Made by a program: the position numbers and the translations under genes. Under the pieces are notes generated by a model. The model searched no databases. It had not been told where the DNA came from and worked only from the letters and a program-made list of their open reading frames with translations. A stretch of DNA of 64,000 nt, from the NCBI GenBank assembly GCA_037718865.1, contig JBBJMP010000018.1:1-64000 (forward strand), written 5' to 3'. Every line of letters begins with the position of its first letter. Position 1 is the first letter of the stretch. Positions 54,186-64,000 of this stretch are shown piece by piece. This DNA is from JADCRZ01 sp037718865 (GTDB lineage Bacteria; Bacteroidota; Bacteroidia; Chitinophagales; Chitinophagaceae).

Positions 54186-57100
54186 CTAGAAAACAGCCAA
54201 CAAAGCGTGATCAATTCTTTTAAAGTCCTCATCATTTAAAAATGGACTAAAGTCATTCACATTAATATGATTGTTCAACAGGGTTTTGATATTCTGTATT
54301 CTCTTCGGATCAATAATATCATCTTCCGGATTTACATTAAAGATGTACTTATCTATTCCAATCACTGCCAGCTTCTTCGGATCATTAGTTTTTCGGATCA
54401 TTTCCAGGCATATTTCCAGTTCTCTATGACAGGAATCACTTTTAAGCGAATGTTCAGAAGCAATAAATACCATTTGATCTTTATCCTTTATGCCATTTGT
54501 TTCAAATGTCTTTATTGACCCCGACATACCTTCTTTACTATAAATAGTTACGTTATACCCCATTAACAGCAGGCGTCCGTATATTATTTCTGAAAAATGC
54601 AGATCTAAAGTACTATAGGAGATAAATAGACTCCTTTTGCCTGCCAGAGAGTTCACATTTAACGTTGTACGTAATATAAAAAATATGTTTTGAAATCTCT
54701 TTTCATAAAATATAGGACTTAGGCGAATCAACTCATACATCTCTTCGTCCCGGGGAAAAATTCTCTTTTGTTTGTTTGTTATGATCGTTTTTGTTTTATC
54801 ATTAGTAGCGATACTGTGGTGGTTGGTTAAATTAAAAATCCTTTTTTTAGTTTCGGCAGCAAATTCGATTAAGTCGGATTCCAGATCGCTTCTTGTCTTT
54901 CCATAAAATAGCTGATATATATCATATTCTTCCAGAGACAAAACAATCCGCTTTATCTGAATGCGTAAAAATTCATTAATCACATTTTCTAACTCGGTTT
55001 TTTTATCAATGCCATCATATAGCAATACTTTTAAATACTGGTAAAGTCCTTCCACTATGTAATTGTGCCTGTTGGTATAGTAGTTAAATTCAATGTTGCT
55101 TTGAACCCGATGGACTTTTTTAGAATTTCTCAGCGAAGCGTTGTGCTTGTCAAAGCATATCAGGCTTGCATATGATTCAGAGTGGATATCACATCTTAAG
55201 ACCTTACCTTCCGGATCATATATGATCTCATTGTTAAACTGAAACCGATCGAGAATGACTGGTTGATATTTCAAGTAAATGTTAAGGTTAAAGAAATAAT
55301 CCCTCCATTTGGTAAACTCCGATTCAAGATATTCCCTGTAACATAGATAAAAATACAGCTCCTGCTTAAAAAGAATTCTCGGAAGGAGGAAACTAAGCGT
55401 TTCTTTTATTTTTTCCGTCATATAACAAACAGAAATGGCTTGTGCGTATTTAAGACAATACCCGACAGGTGCCATGTCGTCGCTGTATATTAATATGGAA
55501 TATGTTTTTTCATTCCAATCGTTCAGGATTTTTTCTTTTTCTATCTCACTTAAACTGTCATTATACACTCTAAATGAAAATTCGTTCTCTTTTGCATTCA
55601 AGTTTACTGTAAAATTTTTTGAATGTTCCAGTTGATGCCAATCGGAAGAATGCGGAACAACAATAGCCATGGACTTTGCATGAATGATCTCCGGAATGAG
55701 TACAGTTAATGTTTCCCTGTCAAGTCCAAAATGCACGTGGTTCTCCATCAGCCTCTTTCTCTTCATATCTAAAGGCAAATCATATCCAATAATATTGAAT
55801 TGATCATAAAATTTATTATCGTGAATGCTTTTTAGTTTCTTGTTTAAAGAAGGATGTGTCACAAAATATTTGGTTGTCGGAATTTTATGCTTTGACAGCG
55901 TGTATTCACCCACATTTAAAAAGGATTGCTTCATATAGCCGCCTTTCCTGTTCATTTCACTTTCCGACGTTCCTATCAATCCCAATATGTAAAAATAATC
56001 AAATGGTTCGCTATCAGGGTCAACCTCCTTCTTGATCTCGCCAGATATCCGTACTGCGTCTTCGTAACTAATGATATTACTGCTTACTTTAGAACAAAAG
56101 GTTTGGAATAAATCCTCCCTGAATGCCGGTATGATTTCCCTTTTCAACTGATCAAATAAAAAATAGCTTATCCTGTTTATTTCAGAACCCAGCGTACCTT
56201 GATCAGATCTTCCTTGTACATCCAACTTTTCAAGAGATTTTCCCATTTCAACAATTTCCCGGGGTCTTTTATACGTGTGCCGGTAAATAAAGTCGAAAAT
56301 GTCTTCCTCCTGAAATTTTCCGTTGTCATCGAGCACAATTTTATGCGTTATATACTTTCTTCCCAGGAAAGCTTCAATGGGATTAGTGCTTTTAGGCTTT
56401 ACCAGGTCTTCACCTGGCATCATTTGAATATTCTTGATAAAGATTTCTTTTATTTCCGCTTTTGTATAATTTAAAAAAATGCAAAGGCTGTCCAATTGCA
56501 TTTTCATTGCGCTTTCATACTGATTATATGCTTCACTTCGTATCGTTAAATAGAACTTTATATGGTTATTCCTGGAGCACAGGTCATTCGATACCAGTAA
56601 TAAAGCCATTTGTGCATTTATCCAAATCTTTTCAGAAATATTTTCTTTGTTTATTCCTACATAGAGATCCAGCGCTTCGTCAATGTTATCCACGAATATG
56701 GCAAGTTGGTTAACATGGGAATTTTCATTTAGATCCTGTACCGCTTTAATTAAGCTTACTATTTCAGCTTCATATATCCGGTCAATTTTTTCCCTGTTGA
56801 AAAGAAACATTGCAAAAATAGTGGCTAACGAATTTGCATCTTTCCCAATAATCTCTTTAATGCCAGGCGGAATCGAATCCACTTTATAACATCGTAAAAT
56901 CAGTGAATATAAACACAGTTCCCACGTTTTTTGCCATACAACCAGGTTGTTAAATTTGATGATGTCTTCTTTCGAAAAAGTCACTTTCATATCAGTGAAT
57001 CTTTCACATAAAAGCTTCTCTGGCAAAAATTTATACCCTTTTGCCTTATCTCTGAAAATCTGACTTTTAACTTTTAATAGGTACGTTTTCCCAAAGCCTT

Positions 57101-57242
57101 TTGGCGCAACTATAAACATTTTTCGAGTATCGTTACTAAGAAACTCTTTTATATCCTTAGTGATCACCATAAGGTTGTTAAGGTCCTGTATATTGATTTC
57201 ATTTAACTGAATCGTATTCGCATCGGTATTCCAGGATTTCAT
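54186..57242 (-). CDS. Large P-loop NTPase with C-terminal TIR domain, candidate anti-phage effector
   Basis: The 1018-residue protein has a Walker A motif APKGFGKT at 46-53 and a likely Walker B in LAIFVDNIDEALD (about 180), in the style of STAND or Sll1717-like ATPases. A long middle region (about 350-860) has no recognised domain. The last 140 residues are a TIR domain: KRSLFISYSTLDLHF, then LMGYNVTIYSKEGMSGS, MVFIASEHSLKSDSCHRELEICLEM with the likely catalytic Glu in CHRE. Sensor-NTPase plus TIR suggests an NAD-consuming abortive-infection effector. It is a single gene with no visible operon partners. Confidence 0.78.
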   Translation of the reverse strand: MKSWNTDANTIQLNEINIQDLNNLMVITKDIKEFLSNDTRKMFIVAPKGFGKTYLLKVKSQIFRDKAKGYKFLPEKLLCERFTDMKVTFSKEDIIKFNNLVVWQKTWELCLYSLILRCYKVDSIPPGIKEIIGKDANSLATIFAMFLFNREKIDRIYEAEIVSLIKAVQDLNENSHVNQLAIFVDNIDEALDLYVGINKENISEKIWINAQMALLLVSNDLCSRNNHIKFYLTIRSEAYNQYESAMKMQLDSLCIFLNYTKAEIKEIFIKNIQMMPGEDLVKPKSTNPIEAFLGRKYITHKIVLDDNGKFQEEDIFDFIYRHTYKRPREIVEMGKSLEKLDVQGRSDQGTLGSEINRISYFLFDQLKREIIPAFREDLFQTFCSKVSSNIISYEDAVRISGEIKKEVDPDSEPFDYFYILGLIGTSESEMNRKGGYMKQSFLNVGEYTLSKHKIPTTKYFVTHPSLNKKLKSIHDNKFYDQFNIIGYDLPLDMKRKRLMENHVHFGLDRETLTVLIPEIIHAKSMAIVVPHSSDWHQLEHSKNFTVNLNAKENEFSFRVYNDSLSEIEKEKILNDWNEKTYSILIYSDDMAPVGYCLKYAQAISVCYMTEKIKETLSFLLPRILFKQELYFYLCYREYLESEFTKWRDYFFNLNIYLKYQPVILDRFQFNNEIIYDPEGKVLRCDIHSESYASLICFDKHNASLRNSKKVHRVQSNIEFNYYTNRHNYIVEGLYQYLKVLLYDGIDKKTELENVINEFLRIQIKRIVLSLEEYDIYQLFYGKTRSDLESDLIEFAAETKKRIFNLTNHHSIATNDKTKTIITNKQKRIFPRDEEMYELIRLSPIFYEKRFQNIFFILRTTLNVNSLAGKRSLFISYSTLDLHFSEIIYGRLLLMGYNVTIYSKEGMSGSIKTFETNGIKDKDQMVFIASEHSLKSDSCHRELEICLEMIRKTNDPKKLAVIGIDKYIFNVNPEDDIIDPKRIQNIKTLLNNHINVNDFSPFLNDEDFKRIDHALLAVF

Positions 57243-57309
57243 AGTATTGTTTTAATATCTGGATCTGTACATTTAAATATAATGTATCTGGAGATCATAA
57301 CACGCCGTC

Positions 57310-60300
57310 TTACTGTTTAATAAAACTAATCTTTGCCGTTCCGCTATTATTGCTATAAATGACTGTGTAGTGCCCTTTAGCCAGGACTGAAATGTTCAAT
57401 ATGGTACTGCTTGTCCCAGGCACGGGGTTCAGCGAGACCAGTTTCGCGCCCTTGGCATTATAAATAGCAATGGCTGCCCCGTCTGCTTTTGCATGGAGGA
57501 TCGTTATACTGGCTTGTGCCGGATTAGGATAGACCATCAGATTCGTTACCGAGCTATGGAGAACAATTACGTCACTGAAAGTAAACTTCCCGTCAAGGTC
57601 AACCATTTGTAAACGGTAATAAACCGGTCCGGCCAGGACTGCAGGATCAGCAAACGAATACTGGTTTATACCCACCGTATTTTTGGAAGGCACTTTTCCT
57701 ATAGTGGTAAAGTGTTGCGCATCCAGGCTTTTTTGAACGATGAAATGCCGGGTATTTATTTCCTGGGATGTGCTCCACCAGAGCCTCGCGGAAGGATTGT
57801 CGTATGACCCCCGGAATGAAAGCAGCGATAGCGGTAACGACTGCGAAGCAAGCCCTTTAAAGTGCACGTCTTTTAGTTTGGCATACCGGCCGGCGCTTCC
57901 GCTGCCACAGCTAAAATATACACGTACGGTCAGTGTTTGTCCCGCACCAACCATCACCCCTGCCGAACTGTTTAAGGCAAGCCTGTAATTGTGGGTGGTT
58001 GGTCCATTTTCATTGAGCAGCAGTATAGGTGTGGCGAATGCTCCGTTGGCCCCGCTCATCAAAGGATTACCCAGTCCGGAACCGCCAGTGATATCGGTAG
58101 AATCATTTGCAAATCCGCTTAGCGAATAAACCACGGCTAATTTCGTATTGGATAAGGTAAGGTAAAAGGAAGCGTTCAGGATGAGAGAGTCAACCTTGAT
58201 CGAATAACCGGAAAGAGCAGTCACGGTAAACTTTTCATACAAGGTCCGGCTTAAGTTACCTCCAGGTCCTCCGCTGGCAGTGGTCCAGGTTCCGTCGCCA
58301 TTTGCACTTGCGCTTAACCCCTGCCCCTGCGTTGAAGAATAGGGAGGCACTCCACTTTGACCGTTCGACAGATACAACCTGCTCAGCGTAGGCGCGGCTG
58401 TTGATACACCCGGTGACCTCACTGCAGCACTATCACTATCCTTAATAGAGAACGGCCATAATACCAGCACATTGGAAACGGGCAGCGGATCGCTCTGTAC
58501 GGTTCCGTTAACTGCAACGGATATGGTTACGGCACCAGTACTGGTATGAACAATGTTTCCGGCATAACTGCCGGGAACGCCTGCATTAAGTCTTACGGTT
58601 ATTGTTACAGCAGCGAGGGTGGTATTGATGGGATGAAGAGTAAGCAGCGATGAGTTATCGTACCAGGTTGTTCCTCCATCCGGGGAAACCTCGTAACCGG
58701 GCGGCGGTGTGATCACAACATTTGCACCCAGGTTTTCACCGGACACGGTATAAGCCTGGACGGCAGAAGGCAAACCTACCCCCTGAATAAAATTGCCCAA
58801 AGTACCCGGGGCATTTATGGTAGGGGTACTTGAGATAGAAATTGTGTCTGAAGTATGGCTGGCAAACCCTTGTTTGGATGCCACCAAAATGTAGTAATAG
58901 GTTGAACCAGGCGGAGGAATCGGATCGGTTAACTGGAAATTGACGTTTGTATCGTTTGCAGCAGTAACTTCCGCCAATGGTGAAAAGAATATCTTATCTG
59001 TGGAGCGAAATAACTGATATCTGATACCCTGCATGGGCCAACTGACATTCCAGATGAACTGTGCATTTGCCGGGCCTTTTATCCCCCTGAAATTCGCTAT
59101 GGCAATGTCGGGTGTAGCACCTATGCAAAAATCAGGACTCACCCCACAGGGGTCCCAGTTTCCGAATAAATTGTCATTCGTATACGTTGCCGCTTCAGCA
59201 TCGGTTAACTGATAAGACCAGGGAACCCGTTGACTAACATCAGCCAGACTTCCATCTATATTTCTGCTTTTATATTCACCATAATAGATCAGGCTCGTAT
59301 TTGTTCCGGCATCCCAGGTAGTCCATCCTTCAGGCCTTATGGTGTACCCCATCCTGGTATTCAGAAATACCACTTTATTATTAGCAACAGGAGAACTGCC
59401 CGAAGAATTTTGCCAGGGTCTTCCCAGGAAGTAGGCCGTTCCGCCGGTATTAGCCGGGATAATACAATTCCGAAAAACATATCCATAAGGCTGACCTGCC
59501 TGGGTATTCGCAGCAGTGATGAACGAATTGCCGGCGGCCGTGCGGGTTTTGGCGTAGATGATGCACGAGTCAAAAATAGCCCGGACACTGCCAAAGATAA
59601 AATCTACATTCCCGTCAATATAACAGTTCTTAAAATATTGCCTTAGCCCGGCGTTCCCATTGGTGAGTAAGGTATCCTGGTTGCCGAGGAAACGGCAGTT
59701 CTTAAACGCTGCCCTGTCGGCATTGACATGAACGGCAACGGCCTGTGAACCATCGCCGAAGGAATTTTCAAAGGTGATGTTTATGGCAGTAAAGTCGTTG
59801 GCGTTTACATAGACACTGTATGAATTAAAGGTGCCTACCGTTCCGCCACCCGGGAGTGGTGTGCTGGCTCCATCGTTATAGGTAAGTATGGTATTTGCGA
59901 CGGATTCGCCGATAAGTTGAAGGAACGGTTTGTTGGATGGTATGAATATCTTTTCCTTATACTTTCCGTTGCGGATAAAGATGATATAAGGCGTCGTCCC
60001 TCCTGTCGGTGCCGCATTTATGGCAGCCTGAATGGTAGTATAATCACCGGAACCATCCTGTGCAACAATAACAGACGTTCCGGGTGGTGGTGCAGGATTT
60101 GAGCCGGAACGGGTAATGGTGTTAAGATACCGTTCCAGATTCGTATAACCGTCAGCGTTATATCCGTTGCGGTCACCCGCATCGTTGGGATTCAATCCCT
60201 GTGATATCTCCCAACCATTGGGCATCCCATTATGGTCGTCATCTGCCGGCGGAAGGGTGGAACTTAGCGCAGGCCAGGCATTTACCGTTTGTTCGTAGGG

Positions 60301-61563
60301 AGTGCCGTGCGGGTAACCTCCCTGCACATCGATGATACGGCCGGTGCGGTTCCTGACGTCATTAACTATACGCTCATCAAGCGTATCTCTTTTCGGCAAT
60401 ACTACCCCGGCGTTTTGTAATACCAGGTCATAGGCTTCCTGGGCGCTTTGTGTGGTTACCGGGCCAATGTCAAAGGGAGTTTCAACTTTTGATAAGACCG
60501 TGTCAGCAAGTGTGCCTCCGCTCATTGCAGCACCCCTCCAGTTATTATCCGTATGCAGCACCGACCCGTCCACATAATTTCCGGTTGCATAATATTTTCC
60601 ATACGGAAGTACAGGTGCAGACGCAGATCTGCCAGGGTTTATGACCTCATATCGTATAGGGACACCCGAAGAAGAGCCTGATGATGTTGAAGGTCCTGAT
60701 TTGTAATAGTTATTAACGATATTATAATTTCCCCCTTCTCCCCCATTCACATTGTAAGAGCCCCAATTGTATATAACATTATTCCTGAAATCGGCATTCT
60801 CCTGTCCCGGAGTGTTGGGGGGTAGATTTCTGCTTCCGTCGAACCGGGGTGTGCGGCCCAGGCAATGTGCGATGAGGTTGTGGTGAAAGCTTGCCGTCCT
60901 TCCACCCCAGATTCCGTCATATCCATGACTTTCAAAATCGGTATCCCCTGTTTCAAAATGGTACGAATAATTTAAGGGCTCGCTGATAATGTTCCATTGT
61001 AAAGTAGTACTGTCACCCCTGTAAATGGTGCATACTTCATCACTTGACCAGCTCATGCTGCAGTGGTCTACCATTATGTTCTTGTAACCAATTGCCCCAA
61101 AGGTATCGTCACCACCACTTCCATTCACTATCCCCATATTCTGGTTTTTATCACCCATCCGAAATCTAATATACCGGACAATCACATTATTGGCATTGAT
61201 ACTTACGGGGTGATCGGCAATGCAGATCCCGTCTCCTGGGGCTGTTTGTCCGGCTATGGTAGTATTAGCCCTTAAAATCCGGAGCGGGGTGTTCAGGTGG
61301 ATGGTACCTGATACCCTGAATACAACCGTTCTGTAAGCAGCCGCTTGTGTTAAAGCATAACGCAGACTCCCGGGGTTATTGTCATCAGTAAGGCTGGTTA
61401 CCTCGAAAACGGTAGTTGGAGACAAAGCCGTTCCCCTTCCACCGGTTGTAAATCTTCCCGCGCCTTCTGCACCTGGAAAAGCGGGCTGTTGGGCGGAGAG
61501 CCAGGGGGAAATCAGCAAGCAAGGGAAGAATACAAGGAAGTAAAAGGGTATTGTTCTTTCCAT
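57310..61563 (-). CDS. Pectate lyase-pectinesterase fusion with T9SS sorting domain
   Basis: From the ATG at 61563 the 1417-residue protein has a signal peptide (FYFLVFFPCLLISPWLSAQ). A pectate lyase module follows (about 25-480: FPGAEGAGRFTTGGRG, VSGTIHLNTPL, VDHCSMSWSSDEVC, FHHNLIAHCLGRTPRF). Next are a short calcium-type repeat (DDDHNGMPNGWE) and a CE8 pectinesterase module (about 500-820: VAQDGSGDYTTIQAAI, LGNQDTLL, IDGNVDFIFGSV, YFLGRPW). Ig/FnIII-like regions follow, then a T9SS C-terminal sorting domain (MVYPNPAQASITI to the end). It would de-esterify and cleave pectin at the cell surface. The open frame extends upstream to 61983, but that part is a remnant of another gene. Confidence 0.85.
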   Translation of the reverse strand: MERTIPFYFLVFFPCLLISPWLSAQQPAFPGAEGAGRFTTGGRGTALSPTTVFEVTSLTDDNNPGSLRYALTQAAAYRTVVFRVSGTIHLNTPLRILRANTTIAGQTAPGDGICIADHPVSINANNVIVRYIRFRMGDKNQNMGIVNGSGGDDTFGAIGYKNIMVDHCSMSWSSDEVCTIYRGDSTTLQWNIISEPLNYSYHFETGDTDFESHGYDGIWGGRTASFHHNLIAHCLGRTPRFDGSRNLPPNTPGQENADFRNNVIYNWGSYNVNGGEGGNYNIVNNYYKSGPSTSSGSSSGVPIRYEVINPGRSASAPVLPYGKYYATGNYVDGSVLHTDNNWRGAAMSGGTLADTVLSKVETPFDIGPVTTQSAQEAYDLVLQNAGVVLPKRDTLDERIVNDVRNRTGRIIDVQGGYPHGTPYEQTVNAWPALSSTLPPADDDHNGMPNGWEISQGLNPNDAGDRNGYNADGYTNLERYLNTITRSGSNPAPPPGTSVIVAQDGSGDYTTIQAAINAAPTGGTTPYIIFIRNGKYKEKIFIPSNKPFLQLIGESVANTILTYNDGASTPLPGGGTVGTFNSYSVYVNANDFTAINITFENSFGDGSQAVAVHVNADRAAFKNCRFLGNQDTLLTNGNAGLRQYFKNCYIDGNVDFIFGSVRAIFDSCIIYAKTRTAAGNSFITAANTQAGQPYGYVFRNCIIPANTGGTAYFLGRPWQNSSGSSPVANNKVVFLNTRMGYTIRPEGWTTWDAGTNTSLIYYGEYKSRNIDGSLADVSQRVPWSYQLTDAEAATYTNDNLFGNWDPCGVSPDFCIGATPDIAIANFRGIKGPANAQFIWNVSWPMQGIRYQLFRSTDKIFFSPLAEVTAANDTNVNFQLTDPIPPPGSTYYYILVASKQGFASHTSDTISISSTPTINAPGTLGNFIQGVGLPSAVQAYTVSGENLGANVVITPPPGYEVSPDGGTTWYDNSSLLTLHPINTTLAAVTITVRLNAGVPGSYAGNIVHTSTGAVTISVAVNGTVQSDPLPVSNVLVLWPFSIKDSDSAAVRSPGVSTAAPTLSRLYLSNGQSGVPPYSSTQGQGLSASANGDGTWTTASGGPGGNLSRTLYEKFTVTALSGYSIKVDSLILNASFYLTLSNTKLAVVYSLSGFANDSTDITGGSGLGNPLMSGANGAFATPILLLNENGPTTHNYRLALNSSAGVMVGAGQTLTVRVYFSCGSGSAGRYAKLKDVHFKGLASQSLPLSLLSFRGSYDNPSARLWWSTSQEINTRHFIVQKSLDAQHFTTIGKVPSKNTVGINQYSFADPAVLAGPVYYRLQMVDLDGKFTFSDVIVLHSSVTNLMVYPNPAQASITILHAKADGAAIAIYNAKGAKLVSLNPVPGTSSTILNISVLAKGHYTVIYSNNSGTAKISFIKQ

Positions 61564-61689
61564 GTAAATATTTTTGATCGTCAGTTGAAAGATTTGTTTG
61601 CGTTTGAAAGGTGGTGGTTGGTGAAAACACCAACCACGGGTAAACACCACGGGCAGATCAGCTGTTCCACACTCAGCGGAAAAACGGAT

Positions 61690-61983
61690 CCCAGTCCGTA
61701 AATATATTTTGTACTGAATATATGTTGCTTCTGCATCGGTTAACTGGTGTGACCAGGTTACTCTTCCAGTGGTGTTTGCGCCTTCGCCGGTATTTTCAGC
61801 GGAAAAATCTGTTCCGTAAATGTAAACTCCTGCCGATCCGGAAGTGCCCTTTTCTTCGCCAAACCAGTTTTTCTTTTGATTGTAGTCGTCATAGCTAAGG
61901 ATGGTTTTCTCCACACTTTCTCTAATAAAGGTTACCAGGGTCTTACATTCAGCCAATACTAGCTTTTCTTTATACATCTGCAA
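61690..61983 (-). pseudogene. Remnant of a CE8 pectinesterase gene, in frame with the next gene
   Basis: The upstream extension encodes disjointed pectinesterase pieces: ESVEKTILSYDDYNQKKNWFG and GVYIYGTDFSAEN from the middle of a CE8 domain, joined directly to RVTWSHQLTDAEAT, which belongs near its end. About 200 residues between them are missing. By chance the frame is open into the start of the 61563 gene. Confidence 0.65.
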
Positions 61984-62041
61984 GCGTAAGTTTCAGGCTT
62001 TTAATTTCTGCCAAAACCAACTGGCAATTTTTCTCGCAAAA

Positions 62042-63460
62042 TTACTTGACCACGCTATTCAGGTATACTTCAATATTTGTAAAGTGCTTGTTAAGCGTAT
62101 AAGCAGAAGCATCTGCTGCATTTTTTATATTCAGGCCTTTCCTGCTTTCCCAATCATTGGGCATACCGTCTTTGTCTGAATCTTCGGGGGCGGTTGTTGA
62201 TTTTAGTGCTGGCCATACATTAATCGTTTGAGCATAAGGAGTTCCGTGAGGGAAACCTCCCTGTACATCAATGATACGCCCTGTCCTGTTTCTGACATCA
62301 TCTATTATACGGGCATCCATAGTATCCCTTTTAAAACTTGCACCAGCGCTTTCCAAAACAAGTTTATAGGCTTGTGCTGCTGGTAGCGAACCTACTTTTT
62401 CTGCAGGAAAAGGAATTGATACCCTGGACTTCTCTGCATCTGCACCTGTACCATCATTCATTAAAACACCAAGCCAGTTATTATTTGTAACAGCAGTTGA
62501 ACCATCTACTTCATTTCCGTATATATACCACTTTCCAAAAGGTATTGTATTGGACTTATACGGATTTGCGACTCTTGACTTTGCATTTTCCTTTGTTGAA
62601 GGGCCGTATTTATAATAATTGTTTTCAATGTTGTAAGTACCACCTTCTCCACCGTAAACATTATTTGAAACCCAATTGTAGATTACATTGTTTTTGAAGT
62701 CAACAAACTCTGTCGGGGTGTGTCTTACTCCGTTAAACCTGGGAGTTCGACTAATGCAATGCGCGTAAAGGTTGTGATGAAAAGAAGTATGTATGCCTCC
62801 CATAATGCCACCGTAGCCATGGTTCTCAAAATCCTTATCCCCTGTTTCAAAGTGATACGAATAATTAAGGGGCTCAGAGATAATGTTCCATTGTAAAGTA
62901 GTACTATCGCCCGCGTATACCGAGCAAACTTCATCAGTACTCCAACTCATGGAACAATGATCTACAATAAGATTGGAGTTTCTCGTGCTGCTAAATGCAT
63001 CATCATGACCACTTCCATTAACCTGGCCAAGATTCTGGTTCTTATCGCCCATGCGAAAACGCATATATCTTATGATGACGTTATTTGCCCTTACTCCTAC
63101 AGGATGATCAGCCAAACAAATGCCATCCCCAGGGGCAGACTGGCCTGAAATAGTAACGTTACCATTTTTGATCTCCATTGGAGACTCTAAATGAATGGTT
63201 CCGGATATGGTAAATACAATCATTCTTGATCCTTTTTCTTTCACCGCCTGCCGCAAACTTCCAGGTCCATCATCATTCAGATTCGTTACAACTAAAACTT
63301 TTCCTCCGCGTCCGCCCGTTGCATGTTTACCAAATCCTTCAGCACCAGGGAAAGCGATGGGACTACCTGCAGAGGCAGCTTGCCTATTTTTTGTTTGAGT
63401 ATATCCGGAAAGAGTAGCAAGAAAACAAAGAATAACAACGGGGACAGCACTTTTCATCAT
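62042..63460 (-). CDS. Pectate lyase, PL1-like
   Basis: From ATG 63460 the protein (about 472 residues) has a signal peptide (VPVVILCFLATLSGYTQ) and the same lyase module as the fusion protein: IAFPGAEGFGKHATGGRGG, DHCSMSWSTDEVC, SFHHNLYAHCISRTPRF and DVQGGFPHGTPY. It ends with a Ca-binding-like DSDKDGMPNDWE repeat. It probably arose by duplication with the lyase half of 57310-61563. No sorting domain. It follows the SusD gene in the same orientation, so both belong to a pectin locus. Confidence 0.87.
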   Translation of the reverse strand: MMKSAVPVVILCFLATLSGYTQTKNRQAASAGSPIAFPGAEGFGKHATGGRGGKVLVVTNLNDDGPGSLRQAVKEKGSRMIVFTISGTIHLESPMEIKNGNVTISGQSAPGDGICLADHPVGVRANNVIIRYMRFRMGDKNQNLGQVNGSGHDDAFSSTRNSNLIVDHCSMSWSTDEVCSVYAGDSTTLQWNIISEPLNYSYHFETGDKDFENHGYGGIMGGIHTSFHHNLYAHCISRTPRFNGVRHTPTEFVDFKNNVIYNWVSNNVYGGEGGTYNIENNYYKYGPSTKENAKSRVANPYKSNTIPFGKWYIYGNEVDGSTAVTNNNWLGVLMNDGTGADAEKSRVSIPFPAEKVGSLPAAQAYKLVLESAGASFKRDTMDARIIDDVRNRTGRIIDVQGGFPHGTPYAQTINVWPALKSTTAPEDSDKDGMPNDWESRKGLNIKNAADASAYTLNKHFTNIEVYLNSVVK

Positions 63461-63523
63461 GTAAACATTGGGTTGAAAAAAATATGGCTGCATTCGCAGC
63501 CATATTTAAATAATATAATAAAA

Positions 63524-64000
63524 CTAGTAGCCCGGATTTTGCGGAAGCCGGTCCTGGTATGCACTTATTGTAGCCTGGTCGTATGGGAACAACTCACTTT
63601 TGCCTGTTACAAAAAACCGGGCTATGCCTTGCCAAAGGGGTAAATTGTCTATTGAATTCGTTGCAGTAAGGTGCTGTGCCCAATCGACTCTTGTCCATCC
63701 TGTGACCACACTTGGCTCCTGAGTGGGTCTGTACCATGGAACTGCTGATGCAGCTGTATTACTTCCCGCGAAATATTGAATCTCTTCTCCGCTATTCCTC
63801 CAGTAAATATATTGGGGAACAAAGCTGTACGGCCCGGTACGGTCACGAATTTGCTGAATCTTTGTTCTTGTCTCAGCAAGCTTTGTCGCCAGCAGGTTCC
63901 AACGAAGTAGATCATATTTGCGTATCCCTTCATGTCCGAATTCCAAATAACGTTCATTTATGATCGCCTCAAAAAATGCCGTTTTGGTTGAAGGTGTTAC
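63524..64000 (-). CDS. SusD/RagB-family outer-membrane lipoprotein, C-terminal part (partial)
   Basis: The frame enters from the right edge as STKTAFFEAIINERYLEFGHEGIRKYDLLRWNLLATKL, the conserved C-terminal SusD motif (ERYLEF..EG.R..DL.RW), and ends at 63524 with RLPQNPGY. SusD proteins bind glycans next to a TonB-dependent SusC porin, which should lie further right. Together with the two lyases it marks a pectin-utilisation locus. Confidence 0.88.
   Translation of the reverse strand, partial: VTPSTKTAFFEAIINERYLEFGHEGIRKYDLLRWNLLATKLAETRTKIQQIRDRTGPYSFVPQYIYWRNSGEEIQYFAGSNTAASAVPWYRPTQEPSVVTGWTRVDWAQHLTATNSIDNLPLWQGIARFFVTGKSELFPYDQATISAYQDRLPQNPGY

Overview
The window comes from a Bacteroidota genome, most likely a Chitinophagaceae-like soil or plant-matter degrader. 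The evidence is a T9SS sorting domain, a SusD-type protein beside pectin-degrading enzymes, TAnnTTTG-type promoters, DUF6934 and UPF0175/DUF3368 genes, and IS families common in that phylum. These assignments rest on recognised motifs; no database search was possible.

Region 1 (about 1-41,200) is the main discovery. It reads as an integron-like gene-cassette array. Nineteen junctions of the form GTTRRRY or similar are seen (G at 381, 2981, 3484, 3987, 6173, 12063, 14557, 15235, 26524, 27348, 29357, 33193, 33696, 34590, 36679, 37660, 40448, 41194, and one implied before 32915). Each is the 3' end of a large (about 90-200 bp) imperfect palindrome like an attC site. The left core of nearly every palindrome is the reverse complement of the first 8-10 bases of the same cassette, as expected for cassettes that excise as circles. 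Cargo includes a broken GH20 hexosaminidase, an Nmad2-like protein, a SLATT membrane effector, four small toxin-antitoxin-like modules, two alpha/beta hydrolases, a LuxR-type membrane regulator, a PD-(D/E)XK-like nuclease, a 503-bp protein-free cassette in three copies, and two cassettes made of a 107-bp minisatellite. No integron integrase is visible.

The array is heavily invaded, and many invaders sit inside the attC-like sites. Two identical IS110 copies occupy the same position in the right arm of two different sites, and their 5' non-coding region folds as a bridge RNA whose target guides match that attC stem. A group II intron sits inside the left core of one site on the bottom strand. 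A second IS110, IS91-type elements and an IS4-family element also interrupt sites. Other insertions are IS1595 in the SLATT gene, IS3 in the nuclease gene, ISKra4 in a toxin-antitoxin leader, and a lipocalin-carrying composite of two IS4 elements inside another IS3.

Region 2 (about 41,200-51,600) is a graveyard: IS110, an Mrr N-domain remnant, IS21 fused to an IS66 remnant, a recombinase-in-trio (RIT-like) module with a 17-bp palindromic end, IS21, IS1634-like and IS630 debris, a secreted lipoprotein, and a decayed minisatellite/attC block.

Region 3 (51,774-64,000) looks like ordinary chromosome, all on the minus strand: a DadA-type oxidoreductase with a dioxygenase-like lipoprotein, a 1018-aa NTPase-TIR protein that is a plausible anti-phage effector, and a pectin-utilisation block (pectate lyase-pectinesterase fusion with T9SS tail, pectate lyase, SusD).
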